Shown here: piece by piece, positions 22,683 to 33,624 of the stretch
Layout of the letters: each line of letters opens with the position of its first letter
How positions within the stretch are numbered: position 1 is the stretch's first letter
From: Lantana camara
Lineage: Eukaryota; Streptophyta; Magnoliopsida; Lamiales; Verbenaceae
DNA length: 64,000 nt
Assembly: GCA_037501455.1 (NCBI GenBank)
Contig: CM074865.1
Span: 18,236,501 to 18,300,500, forward strand
Direction: 5' to 3'
The notes under the pieces: generated by a model
The model's input: only the letters and a program-made list of their open reading frames with translations
Told to the model about the DNA's origin: nothing
The model's database searches: none
Made by a program: the position numbers and the translations under genes

Positions 22683-23909
22683 TCAAACATAGAATCTTCT
22701 CAGATTGCAGGCGTTCCACTGTCGAGGGAGACGCTCGCCTTGCAAAGTTTCCAGCAGGTAGGTGTTGTTCGCTCGTACCTGGGTGACCTTAAAGGGGCCT
22801 TCCCAGTTGGGGTCTAGCTTTCCCACATGTCTGGATACCTCAACTTTTTTGAGGACCAAGTCCCCCAGTTGGAAGGTTCGCTCTTTGACGCATTTGTTGT
22901 ACTGGTGGGCCACTGATGATTTGTATTTGTGCATCCGGGCCCAAGTAGCGTTCCTCTACTCATCCAGCAGGTCCAATTCGAGCGCCTGGTTACTCTCGTT
23001 GTCGGCAGGCTCGAAGTAAGCAATGCATGCGGATTCTTAAGCAATCTCCGCAGTTATTATGGCCTCGGAGCTATAAACGAGGGAGTATGGGGTCTCGCCT
23101 GTTGCCGCTCGTGGGGTGGTGCGATATGCCCAGAGGGCCCCTGGGAGCTCTTCAGCCCATTCACCCTTTTTTCTCTCGAGCATCGTCTTGAGATGTTGGA
23201 GTATGGTCCTGTTTGTAACCTCAGCTTGGCCGTTGGCCTGAGGATGACCCACGGAAGTGAAGTGTTACTCAATACCAAGTTCATAACACCACTCCCGAGT
23301 GTCAGCAGCGATGAACTGAGATCCATTGTCTGAGATTAGCACCCTCGGGATGCCGTATCTGCAGATGATGTTCTTCCAGATGAAATCTCTCACCGCTTTA
23401 AACGTTGTCTTCGCGAACGCTTCGGCCTCAACCCATTTAGTAAAGTAATCCACTGCGAGGATCACAAATTTCTTCTGTCCAACTGCCATTGGTAGGGGTC
23501 CCACTATGTCGATACCCCATTGGTCAAAGGGCCACGAAACGTCAATGGGGACCATTTGGGCCGCCGGCAGTTGGGGAACGTTGGAGTGAAATTGACACTT
23601 AGGGCATTTTTTGGAGTAATTGATGGTGTCCTGTAACACCGAGGGCCAGTAGAATCCGCCCCTTAACACTTTCTTAGCCAGAATCCGTCCACCAGAGTGA
23701 TTTCCGCAACTTCCACTATGCACATGCCCGAGCACATCCTTAGCCTGTGAGGGCCTCAAACATCTCAAGGGTGGGCCTTGAAAGGACCGCTTGAAGAGCC
23801 TGCCCTCGCTGTCAAGTGAGAAACGAGGGGCTTTACTCCTGATCTTTTGCGCTTCCACTTTGTCAGATGGGCAAGTCCCATCTCTCATGAATCTGACAAT
23901 GTCATCCAA
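22683..23909 (-). pseudogene. Tat polyprotein: integrase domain
   Basis: A zinc-binding HHCC region (GHVHSGSCGNHSGG, then CPKCQ), then the catalytic core with D in WGIDIVGPLP, D in ISDNGSQF and E in GQAEVTNRT, and a C-terminal GDLVLKKV...WEGPFKV domain without a chromodomain, as usual for Tat elements. It ends at a natural stop at 22683. The frame is the same as RT, but stops interrupt it near 23265, 23037 and 22950; each could be a C-to-T change of CAA or CAG. Integrase would splice the cDNA into the genome; this copy cannot be made as one protein. Confidence 0.9.
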
Positions 23910-23912
23910 CCA

Positions 23913-24470
23913 TCAAGGCTCGGATGGGTCAATCATACTTACTTCTTTTGAGGGTTTCTCTTCACTTATCAAAGGTTCTTCCGTTCTGAGGAAGGTAACA
24001 GAATGCTCGTAGGAGCCCTCCAGGGCAGATGCAAATTTTGAGAGGGCATTAGCACGCTCGTTTTCCGCTCGCGGAACTTGCAACAAATGAAACTCCTTAA
24101 ATTTGGCGATTATTTCTTTAGCCTTCGCCAAATATTGCGCCATGGTGGTTTCTCGATCCTTATAAGTACCATCAACCTGGCTAGCAATCAATTGGGAGTC
24201 CATGTAGGCAGTGACTCGGGAGGCACCATTCTGGAGGGCAATTCTGAGTCCTTGGATGAGGGCCTCATACTCAGTCTCATTTTTAGTGACCTGAAAAGCT
24301 AGTTTGATCACGTAGTCAATTTCAATTCCTCGAGGGTCCCTGAGGGTCACCCTGGCTCCCCCTCATTGGGAGGTCGAGGAACCATCTGTGTGCAAAAGCC
24401 AGAGACCATTATCTGGCGAGGGCGTGGGTCCCAAACCAAATCTCTCGACCAAGAGATCCGCCACTGCTTG
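23913..24470 (-). pseudogene. Tat polyprotein: second, archaeal-type RNase H
   Basis: An HTDGSS motif (first catalytic Asp), NETEYEALIQGL (Glu) and YMDSQLIASQVDG (second Asp) are present. The last motif reads ENERANALSKFAS, where the family usually has ADALA, so the fourth catalytic Asp is an Asn here. A stop lies near 24360 and another at 23913. An extra RNase H between the normal one and integrase is the hallmark of the Tat lineage. Confidence 0.85.
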
Positions 24471-24473
24471 AGC

Positions 24474-24816
24474 CTAGATGGCTGTTCTAGGCTCGAAGTT
24501 GATATCAAATTGGCTGAGTTCTATGGACCACTTGATTAGTCTACCTGAGATGTCTGGTTTTGAGAGTACTTGCTTGAGCGGCTGATCCGTAAGCACCGTG
24601 ATGGAATGAGCTTGAAAATAAGGCCTCAACCTCCTGGAGACGTTGACGAGGGCGAAAGCGAACTTCTCTATCTCCATGTATCTCTTTTCTGCCCCTTGCA
24701 AAGGTTTACTCAGATAATACACTGGCAAATGTTTACGCTCACGAACAGCGACAAGGACTGCGCTCGTGGCTTCCGAAGACACAGAGAGATAAACAAACAG
24801 ATTCTCTCCGGGGACC
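24474..24816 (-). pseudogene. Tat polyprotein: RNase H following RT
   Basis: SSEATSAVLV, then PVYYLSKPLQGAEKRY and LTDQPLKQVL is the standard Ty3/gypsy RNase H. It is in the same frame as RT, separated from it by a TAG at 24819 and ended by a TAG at 24474. It would remove the RNA strand of the RNA:DNA hybrid. Confidence 0.85.
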
Positions 24817-24818
24817 GG

Positions 24819-25787
24819 CTACGTTAATAAGGGCGCGCGTGAGAGGTATTGCTTCATGTCTTGTAATGCCTTCTCACATTCGTCGATCCTAGCAAAGTTT
24901 CGAGTGTTACGTAGAATTTTGAAGAAAGACAAGTTTCTGTCCGCCGAGCGGGAAATGAACCTGTTCAAGGAGATGATTTTGCCCACCAATACTTGGACCT
25001 CCCTAAAATTCCGAGGAGAAGGAATGTCAATGATCGCTTTGATTTTTTCCGGGTTGGCCTCAATGCCTCTTTGGCTGACTACATACCCCAAGAATTTTCC
25101 CCCTCGGACCCCAAATGTGCATTTCGAGGGATTTAGCTTCATATCGTAATGGCGCAAAATGTCAAAGGCTCGCTTGAGGTCGCCCAAGTGGGAGTGTTGG
25201 CGCTCGCTCTTGATGATCATGTCATCCACGTAAACCTCCGTGGACTTTCCGATTTCGCGTTTGAACATCCTGTTGACGAGGCGTTGATAAGTGGCTCCTG
25301 CATTCTTGAGCCCAAACGGCATGACCAGAAAACAGTAAACTCCGACGTAGACCACAAAGGATGTCTTGGGGCGATCCTCAGGTGCCATGAAGATCTGATA
25401 ATAGCTATGAAAGGCATCCATCATACTCATAAGTTCACATCCCGCCGTCGAATCCACCAGCTGATCAATCCTTGGTAGAGGGTAAGGATCTTTGGGACAC
25501 GCCTTGTTGAGGTCCGTGAAGTCATTGCACATGCTCCATTTGTTAGCGCTCTTGGGCACAAGAACCGCATTGCAGAGCCATTCAGGATATAGGATTTCCT
25601 CTATGTACTGGGCCTCAACGAGTTTGTTGACCTCCTCTTCAATGACTTGCCTCCTAAACCCATAAACATCCCTCTTCTTCTGCTTGACTGGTTTGAAGGC
25701 TGGATCCATGTTGAGCCTGTGAACAATGACGCTCGGATCTATACCAGTAAGGTCAAAAGCCTTCCATGCGAACACATCAAGGTTTTC
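24819..25787 (-). pseudogene. Tat polyprotein: reverse transcriptase
   Basis: Ordered RT motifs: NKWSMCNDFTDLNKACP, MMDAFHSYYQI (first catalytic Asp), FGLKNAGATYQR, and VYVDDMIIKS with the YVDD box at plus 25221-25232, then LNPSKCTFGV and GKFLGYVVS. All catalytic residues are present. The segment opens after a TGA at 25788 and closes at a TAG at 24819, both in frame with the rest of pol. Confidence 0.92.
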
Positions 25788-26600
25788 TCAGATAAAGTCA
25801 ATTATCATGATTTGAGATGGACCGTCGAGGTTTGAGCCAATCTGGGTGGTCTTTTCTGGATTCCCTGGTTCCAACTCGATGGTCAGGAATTTCTCATTGG
25901 GCTCAATGCGAACGTCAGGACGAGAGGCATCGAGCTCCCGCTTTTTCCCTGTGAGCCTATCATTGGTTTCCTTTGAGGGGCCATTGCCCTCGCTTTCTAA
26001 AGAGAAGCCCTCGACTGCCCCTGGAGGACCATCCTCAGTATCCTTGATCTCGCCCGAAGCTCTCTTTTTGTTCTTCTTTTTATAAAGTTTGGCCTTTCTG
26101 CGCTCAGGGCCGTCTTCATCTAACTTGGGGAAATCTACTGACTTCTTGGTGGAACCTGCTTGTATGGTTTGCTTGGGTTTGTGACTGCGAAGTGAAAGGA
26201 TGTAGCATTCCCAAGCTTCTTTGACGTTGCAGAGTACCTCGCCCGTTCCCTCGGGTGTGGGGAAATTGACTTTCTGATGGTACGTTGATATTACTGCCTT
26301 GAAGTCAACGAGGACTGGGCGGCCAATAATGATGTTATATGGGAGATCCACCTCAACTACCACATAAAGGATGCTCAAAGTCTTTCGCTGTGGGGCGCGA
26401 CCAAAAGAGGTGGCCAAGCGAATCTGTCCGCGGGGGACGATCTCGGAACCCCCAAAGCCAACGAGGGTTGTTCTGAGGAGGTTCGAAGGGAGTGTTTGTT
26501 ATATTCATCTTTTGAAACGTTGAGTACAGGAGAACGTCCACTGAGCTTCCACTATCAATCAAAACCCTCTTTACAACATGATTATGAACGTCTAAACTAA
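25788..26600 (-). pseudogene. Tat polyprotein: protease and linker
   Basis: The aspartic protease motif VLIDSGSSVDVL is in the gag frame (Asp codon near 26556). The rest of the domain (LPYNIIIGRPVL at 26310-26345) is in another frame, so a one-base shift near 26470 splits the protease. The linker that follows is charged (ERRKAKLYKKKNKKR). Because the shift is inside the folded domain it is more likely a mutation than programmed frameshifting. Confidence 0.8.
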
Positions 26601-28050
26601 CCACCATGGGGCAGTCAGAGGTTTTACCGGCCCCATGGGGTGTTACAATGTGCTCTAAATCCTTTTCAGTGAACCCTACAATCTCATCCTCCTTCGAGCG
26701 TGAGGATCCTTCTAACGAGTACACCGATTTGGGCATTGAGGATCTCTGATCATAGCTGCGGACGTGGCGACGGAGGGAGGCGTTGGAATCGCCCCCCGAG
26801 GGTCCTCCAGTGATCATATTAATGACAGCGAAGGGTTGGTTCTCCATTTCGGCGGCCTTCTGCTTGTCGCGCTCGCTCGTCTCTGGACGGTGGTGGCGAG
26901 GGCTTTTGGAGCGCGAACGGCTTCTCCCCCTAGCTCTCGGGCGCTCAGAGCAATGTTCGTCATACCTTTCCAGCACCTTCACAAACTCTTTGAGGTGCCC
27001 CCCGGCGATAAGCCTCTGGATCTCGCTCTCAAGTTGGCGGCACTCGTTTATGTCGTGCCCTTTCAGTTTGTGGAAGGCACAGTACTTTCCCGAGCGTTTC
27101 TGAGCCTCGGTTTCCCTCATCTTTGGCGGCCACTTGAACAATTTCTTGTCCGCCATGGAATAGTCCTCAGTGATGGGTCTGTTGAGGGGGATGCGCTCGA
27201 ATCTACGAGGGGGTGGAGAGTTTCTACGAGCGGATACTAGGCTGCGACGCCGGTTCTTGGGCTCCCCCCTGTCCTCCGGGCCTCTGTTGGTTCGAGGGGC
27301 ATTGGCGAGTTTCTGATCCCTCGCGATGTACATGTCCTCGAGGGTGAAAAATGAGTCAGTTATATCTCTGATTTCCATCAGTGAGCGAGGCTTTTTCTTT
27401 GCCACCTCCTCCACGAACTCCTTGCTGACGTTGTTCTTCATGTTAATCGCCCCAAAGAGTACATGCCTCAAGAAATCCATTGAGGGCTTCTCCACCAACA
27501 GGAACTCTTTGTTGAACCTACCCATAAAGGACCTGAGAGTCTCGCTCGGTCCTTGCACCAAACTGTAGAGGGCTGTGGCAGCGAGTGCTGGAGCCTTCAA
27601 GGAATTGAAGTGGCTCATGAAGGCATCAGTCAAATCGTTATACCCTTGGATGGACCGCGGGGGCAGCTTCTTATACCACTCCTGTGCCATTCCCACGAGG
27701 AAAGTGACAAAAACTTTTGTCCAGTAATGACTTGAATGCTCATAAAGGTGCATCAAGTGCACGAAGTGATCTAGATGCTCAGCCGGATCGGTGGTTCCGT
27801 CGTAACGGTTGACGGATGTGGGAATTTTGCCCTTCCCCGCACGGGCCATCAAGACCTCATCCATGAGGGGCGAACCGCCTGTCAAAGGCCTATGGTTCCC
27901 GCCCTCATGGTCATGCCCCTCGTAATCTTCCTCCCTCCAGCGGCGAGGGACCAGGTTGCGTGGGTTACGAGCGTCTCTGGCCCTGGACCTCTCGTCCTTC
28001 TCATGGGGGATTTGAGACCGCGCTCGAGAGAGCTGCTCCACGATGTACTT
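26470..28050 (-). pseudogene. Tat Gag protein
   Basis: A retrotransposon Gag core (HLDHFVHLMHLYEHSS then FLVGMAQEWYKKLPPRSI, GYNDLTDAFMSHF) and a zinc knuckle CAFHKLKGHDINEC of the CX2HX4HX4C kind, as in other Tat elements. An Arg/Ser-rich segment (RGRSRSRSKS) follows. The frame is open from about 28047 to the frameshift near 26470, but no ATG is evident at its start. A TAG precedes it and an LTR-end relic abuts, so the N-terminus may be truncated. Confidence 0.87.
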
Positions 28051-28122
28051 GGGCTATCCATTCCACGTGTAGACTAGACTTGTAGTGCGGGGAATATGTT
28101 TTTATCGTTGTGGGTGCTACAC
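28051..28122 (+). mobile_element. 72-base relic of a TGTAACGCCC-family LTR 3' end
   Basis: GGGCTATCCATTCC..., then TGTAGTGCGGGG, and finally GTGGGTGCTACA match, with the same spacing, the last 72 bases of the LTR at 33625 (read inverted) and those ending at 42446 and 51126. It directly abuts the start of the gag frame. Confidence 0.65.
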
Positions 28123-29234
28123 CCGGAGTGCCAAAAAAGAGGAGGTCGAGCCACCGATCCAAGGAGGTGGCAGAGAGGGGAGGATGACATCACAATCCCC
28201 GAAATTCTAAAAAATTCAAAACCCCACAAATCCACAGTCAAGAAGACCAACACCATTGTTAGGAGTTTTATTTAAGTAAACTCTATATGCGTGTCAGTGT
28301 ACAGCTGACAATTGTAGCACATAAGGTCTCAAACTTACAGAAAAGCTAGGAATCAAACAATTGCTCAGTATGCTCTCTAATCGATAGACAAGAATAAGTA
28401 AACAAATAATAAGGAACTGAATAACTTAATAGAAAATAACAATAAAATAGCAATTATGACAACTAAAGGAATGATTAGTAGTAAAACAACAACTAGAGAA
28501 GTGATAACAATCCAGTTCCTATGTTCGAGTCTATGCTCATGCAATTACTCAGGTTTTCATAATCTTGATCACTAAAGTATGTTTAGGCTTCTTTCAAATG
28601 CAACCACTTTTGCCTAATTAAAAGAAAAGCCACTTTTGTGCATAGTTTAATACTTAAATAATCCAAGTAAACAAGATTAAGTGTAATTAACAAATTCGGT
28701 AGCTTGGTAAAGAAGTAATTACATATTGCGAAAAGTAAAACCTAATCACTCGAGTTCTAGATCTAAATGTATGATTCAAAATCCAAATTCACAAACAATC
28801 TTTCACTTTAATATGCAAATTCTAAAATCATGCTTGAGTTGATCAAGTTCTAACAAACATTAATAACATAGAATCATAACATAAAAACCTTAAGAGAAAA
28901 TTAGATTATAATCAAAATATAGTCACTTTCATGTATATCATCCCTTAGCTAGAGGGAATTAACTACATATTCTTAAAGTAATAAGAACCATAAAATTAAA
29001 GGAATTCATAATGCAAGTAAATTGATCTCGAGATTAAAGTAAACTGAATAAAGATAGCAGTGCTTTCTCTTCAATTCCGACGATCCTTTGGAGTTTTCCC
29101 TCAAAGGTGTTTCTCTCGATTTCTTCTCATACTTTCTTGCTCCACCAGATGTCTCTCGCCCAACCGGTTGTTTTCCTCTCGAACCTCTCTCCTTACGCAA
29201 ATGAGCGAACCCTAAATCTTGACCCTCTAACTGC
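28123..29234 (-). mobile_element. Old Athila-like LTR or leader relic (U5 side)
   Basis: AT-rich sequence without a gene. The block TTAGCTAGAGGGAATTAACT with GGAATTCATAATGCAAG (28947-29015) resembles CTCAAGAGAATTAATTAG and GGAATTATAATGCAAT in the LTR at 51835-52789, so it is probably a relative on the minus strand. It continues across the solo LTR into 32638-32745, where a minus-strand TATA box (CTATAAATAGAGGAG) lies, and then past the large insertion to about 51430. A TGTTAGGAG at 28257 may be one boundary. Ends are not resolved. Confidence 0.45.
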
Positions 29235-29239
29235 TAACA

Positions 29240-32200
29240 TGTAACGCCCTGCAATTTCGTACGTACAGGTATGACGTCACAGGGTTCGATACTTGCGCTT
29301 TTAATTATTTAAGTATGTCTTTATATTTAATTTTAATGTTTATATGCTATTTGAATTTATCAGAAATTATTTGATGAGTTATGAACATGAATTTGTAACG
29401 TTTGAAATTCTATGACTTCGTTTTCGATTCGTATGTGCCCGAATTTAATTCTATTTTTGTGCCAAAATATGCATGAGATATATAAGTTATGAACATGTTT
29501 TAATGCTCGTTGTATGTTTTCGGGTTTGTTTGTCGAGGTTTTTAACCGTCGGTGCTTGACGTGGGATTTGAGGGACCTAAAGGGGCTAACTTGTTTTACC
29601 GCACCTTGGTTTCCGGAAGGCATAACTTGAGCTCAGGAATTTGGATTCGAATTCCGGAAGTGACGTTGGACTCACAATGAAAATTGGAAGGTAATGAACC
29701 TAGCCTTGTATTTTTTGAAGCCCGTTTGAACCCTCGAAATTTGTCCGAAACATGAGCCTCGTGCGTATACGACACCCCTTCACCGTTTTGCCCGTAATTT
29801 ACTCGTTTTAACTCCGTTTGACCCGATTCTTGAACCTGTTTATTCCTAACTTAAAACCCTATCCATATATATTCATCATTCCAGCCTAGACCCAAGAGAA
29901 AACCGAGAGAGAAGGGAAGAAAAAGAAAAAAGAAAGGGTACCCATCACTATTCACTCGCTCATTCGACCCCCAATTTTCGTTAAATCCGAGAGGTAAGTA
30001 TATTTTCTTATCCTCCATTCAATTATACAACTTTCAAGCCATGATTCACCCATTTTGAGCATGATATGAATTTATATGTGAATAGTAAGTGTTTGAAGAA
30101 ATTTTGGTGAATTCTTATGAATCTTTGATGCATTTCTTGGTATGGAGCTGAATATAAGATCTTTGTTGCATCCTAGAACTTGTTACAAGCATGAAATTGA
30201 ATTATATGAGGTGTATATGGATCCACCATGGCTGCAGCGTGAGCTTTCATGGAGTTTGGGACTGATTTGCTTCCTTGCGTTGTGTGTATGTGTGTTGCGG
30301 TTTGGAGCTTGGAATGTGATAAGTTTTGTGTTATTTTGGTGTTGCTTTGCTGCTTCTTTGATCCCCTTCTTCCCTCCCCTGATTCAGCCCTGTTTTGTAG
30401 CGTTTGAGCAAAACTCTCTAGGCCGCGCGGACAAGCTTGAGTTTCGGAAATTTTTGTTTCTACGCGGCCATGCACCTTCCCAGACCAATTTTCGCACGGC
30501 CGTGCAGACTTCGTTTGAGCTCCGATTGACCTAAATTTTTAACGGCAGAAACCTTTTGAAGTCTAAAAAATTCTCTAATTGGATTCACCTTAAAATTTGT
30601 CCTGGTTTGTGAGATATAATTATTTGAAAATTGTGTCGCCACTTCGCCGGAATTCTGCAATTGTCCAACTTTTCACAAAAATTTGAAACTTATATTGTCG
30701 GAAATACCTATTTTTCTAGTTTTATTTCCAACAAACAAGAGTTAATTCCAACTTCTATAACTCGAGATATTGCCATTTTCCTACAGCTTGGGTGTTTCCA
30801 AAAAAACTGTCAGCTTTCACCAAACTTGCTCAAGTCCATTTTCTTGCTTTCCTTCCACTTTCTCGGACTTCGTATGTGGTTTGAATGAATTGTATGCATG
30901 ATTAATTGATAATATATGATATGTTTATGAACTTTATATTGTGAATTCAATGTGTAAACGTGAAATGAAAATGTGAACGTTTAAGTGCTACAATATGACC
31001 TTCTTTGCAACCTTTGCATTCTCTATGTGTTTTAATGGATTCTTTATATCAACTTGATCCTTATGTATTTCTAACATGTATTATAATGTGTTAAGAATTG
31101 AACATTGAACGAATGGCAATGAACGGACACGATTTATTCGTGTAACGAATGATTAGCTTGTTTACATGTCTAAGTGACATTAATTGTGGCATGAACATTT
31201 TCATAGCACATTGTTATTGCTCATGCATGTCTTATCATATTATAGCATTTTTGTGCGTCATATATGGTTCATTTAGAGTCTTGAGTCTCACGATTACACC
31301 GTGTTGTCCTTTGAACAGTTTTGTCTAGGGCGAAGACGTGCCGGGTTCATAGGTTGTCTTCAAGTCTCCCTTTCTTTTTGGTATCGTTCGGTAAGGTGTA
31401 ACAGGTGGGTTTCTCTTCTATTAGCTATAAATTAACCCGATATTTCCAACGTGAAGGTTTTAAGCCAAAGTATATATATATTTATATATATCGAGTCTTT
31501 CAAAAGAGTCAATGATTTAACGTTAATGCCCTTTTCTTTTATGAACCCTACCCAATGTTTTGGCGAGATCAGTGACCACAATGATTATGGGGGCCCTGGG
31601 ACGAAGTGTACGTGACTATTCGGGGAAGCATGGGCTGACGGTGATCCCGTGCATTAGTCCCACAATGAACTACGACAGAACCGACCTCGTTAGGGGTTTG
31701 GCGAGGTAGGGGGACTGGGCTTTTGGGGCTTTATGAACCCCTCTAGACATCATGAATGAGTAGATGGTGCTTTGGCCCAGTCCATCCACTAACCGGAGGA
31801 AAAAGGTATAGTTGATTATTATGAATGAATGATTATGAACGAACGATTATGAATGAATGCATGAATGAGTGAATGTTGTGTGATCGCTAATGTAATGAAT
31901 GAATAGATAATGCACACACGAGGAGAAGGTTGGAGAATTCGCCCTCTCGTCGGGTTTATGTAATAACCTCATGAATGTAATGAATAAAGGAATTGATGGT
32001 TATAATCCCGTGTGTTGTTTTCTTTGTTCTCACCCACTTGGGAAATGTTTCAAACCTTGCACGGGATTATGGCTTGCATGTGTGTGTGTTTAAATTTTGT
32101 ATTATTATTATTATTATATTATTGTTTAAGCCATGTTTTATACCCACCAGTCTCTTAAAGACTGAATCCGGTTGTTTTCAATTTTCTTGCAGGTTTGGAG

Positions 32201-32632
32201 TGCTAGGTGGGAAGTCGAGTCTGTCAAGCCTGTTATTTAAGTTTGAGTCTTCACACGCATATTGTAATTTGAATTAGTTTATATGTAGAAATGTATGAAT
32301 GTTATGTATTATGATTTTGAATTCGGGTCAGGCTTCTAGGGATAGAATGAACCCGTGATTTATGATTTAAGTTTGAATTTTCGGGACTAGGTACCTATGC
32401 TAGTTGAACCCGTCACTTATTGTCTCTATTGTGTTTGATTATACGTTCTACTTCCGCTTATGCATTTGTTTCTTTAGGTTGCTTATTTGGTTTCGAGGTT
32501 TTAGCTCCCGCCTAGCATAGTGAGTGAGTGAGTCTCTGTTCGCTCTGATCTGACACGTGTATGGACTACCCATTTCATATGCGGATCGGATCTTAGTGCG
32601 GGGGATGTGGCGTCAGTCTTTCGGACGCTACA
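29240..32632 (+). mobile_element. Solo LTR, TGTAACGCCC family, 3.39 kb, TSD TAACA
   Basis: Starts TGTAACGCCCTGC and ends TCGGACGCTACA. It is flanked by the direct repeat TAACA (29235-29239, 32633-32637). It carries TATGACGTCAC near the start, a donor-like GAGAGGTAAGTAT at 29990, a perfect palindrome GCACGGCCGTGC at 30494-30505, an acceptor-like TTTCTTGCAGG at 32180 and versions of the three hairpins described at 50339-50751. No internal region: it is the product of LTR-LTR recombination. Confidence 0.92.
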
Positions 32633-32637
32633 TAACA

Positions 32638-32745
32638 AATGAACGAACCCCGTCTCTTATCTCTCTCCTCTATTTATAGATTCACAGAATTAGGGAAACA
32701 CCCTCTGTCTTAGTCAACAAGAAAGAGTGGTCAAAGATCTCCAAA
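32638..32745 (-). other. Host-side remnant between two insertions
   Basis: Part of the older Athila-like relic (see 28123-29234). Minus-strand TATA-like CTATAAATAG near 32671-32680. Confidence 0.45.
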
Positions 32746-33624
32746 GATTGTGTAATGCCCCGATTTTTGGTAATTCAGGTACGCACGCCACGTGTGAGTT
32801 TTGAGCGTTAGTATCTGTTTTAATTCTTTCATCTCTTAATTCCCAACACTTAATGATAATTATATGAATTATATTTCAACATGTTGACATGAAATTATAT
32901 GAAATCATATCAATTTGAGAATTATTGCACAAATTGGATTTAATTGTTACGTGAATTAATTGCCGACCATGAATTAATTGCTTAATTGTCCTTAAGTGAA
33001 CATTTTGTTGATTAGAGGACTAAATTACATGATCATTTCCTTGGACCAAATTGATCTTTTTCCAAACTTTCCACCCCTTAATTGCATGAGCTTATATAGT
33101 TGGAAGATTTAATTGCAAATTAAGACATTTCATCAAATTAAAAGGATGAATTACGTACAAGCTTCATCATCATCCCATACATTTCATACAATTTTGCTCT
33201 CTTCATCTCTCTCTCCCGATCCACAAACTAAGAAGGAAGAAGAAGGGATTTCATCTTCTCCAAGTCAATCTTCCATCAAAACTTGAACTTTGAGGCTCTA
33301 ATCACCATCATCACTCCATCTTTGTCTTCTTCTCATCCATTCAAGGTATATGAGCTTAGTTGGAGAAATTCATGAATTCATATGTGGAGCTAGGGTTATG
33401 GTTTTTCATTGATAACTTGGGTTTTAGCTAGTAGAAGCATGATCATGACCTAGGAACTTGAATTTTATACATAATTCTTGAATTTTGAGTGAGGAAGATC
33501 ATGATCACATATGGGTTTGTTGGATGAGTTTTGGATGATCAAAGCATGCTTCCATGGATTAAATGTTGCTTAATTGATATATAGGATAATATACATGTTA
33601 TATGTTAGTTTGGAGTTGAATTCT

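Larger units (their letters stand above)
17410..28050 (-). mobile_element. Tat/Retand-type Ty3/gypsy retrotransposon, nearly full length but lacking its 5' LTR
   Basis: Read on the minus strand: gag (28050-26470), protease, reverse transcriptase, RNase H, a second archaeal-type RNase H and integrase (ending 22683). Then come a spacer, a plus-strand antisense gene (18945-21756), a polypurine tract (18339-18350) and the 3' LTR (18338-17410). The dual RNase H and the antisense ORF before the 3' LTR place it in the Tat clade. The 5' LTR and primer site are missing; the right edge at about 28051 runs into an LTR-end relic. One frameshift in the protease and several in-frame stops make it non-autonomous. 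Confidence 0.88.

Noticed and set aside
26440..26500. Programmed frameshift between gag and pol
   Set aside because: The shift is inside the protease domain after the DSG motif, without a recognisable slippery site, and the copy is damaged elsewhere; a simple indel is more likely.
28257..29239. Possible copia LTR starting TGTTAGGAG at 28257
   Set aside because: No matching end, duplication, PBS or PPT could be placed; left as an unresolved Athila-like relic.
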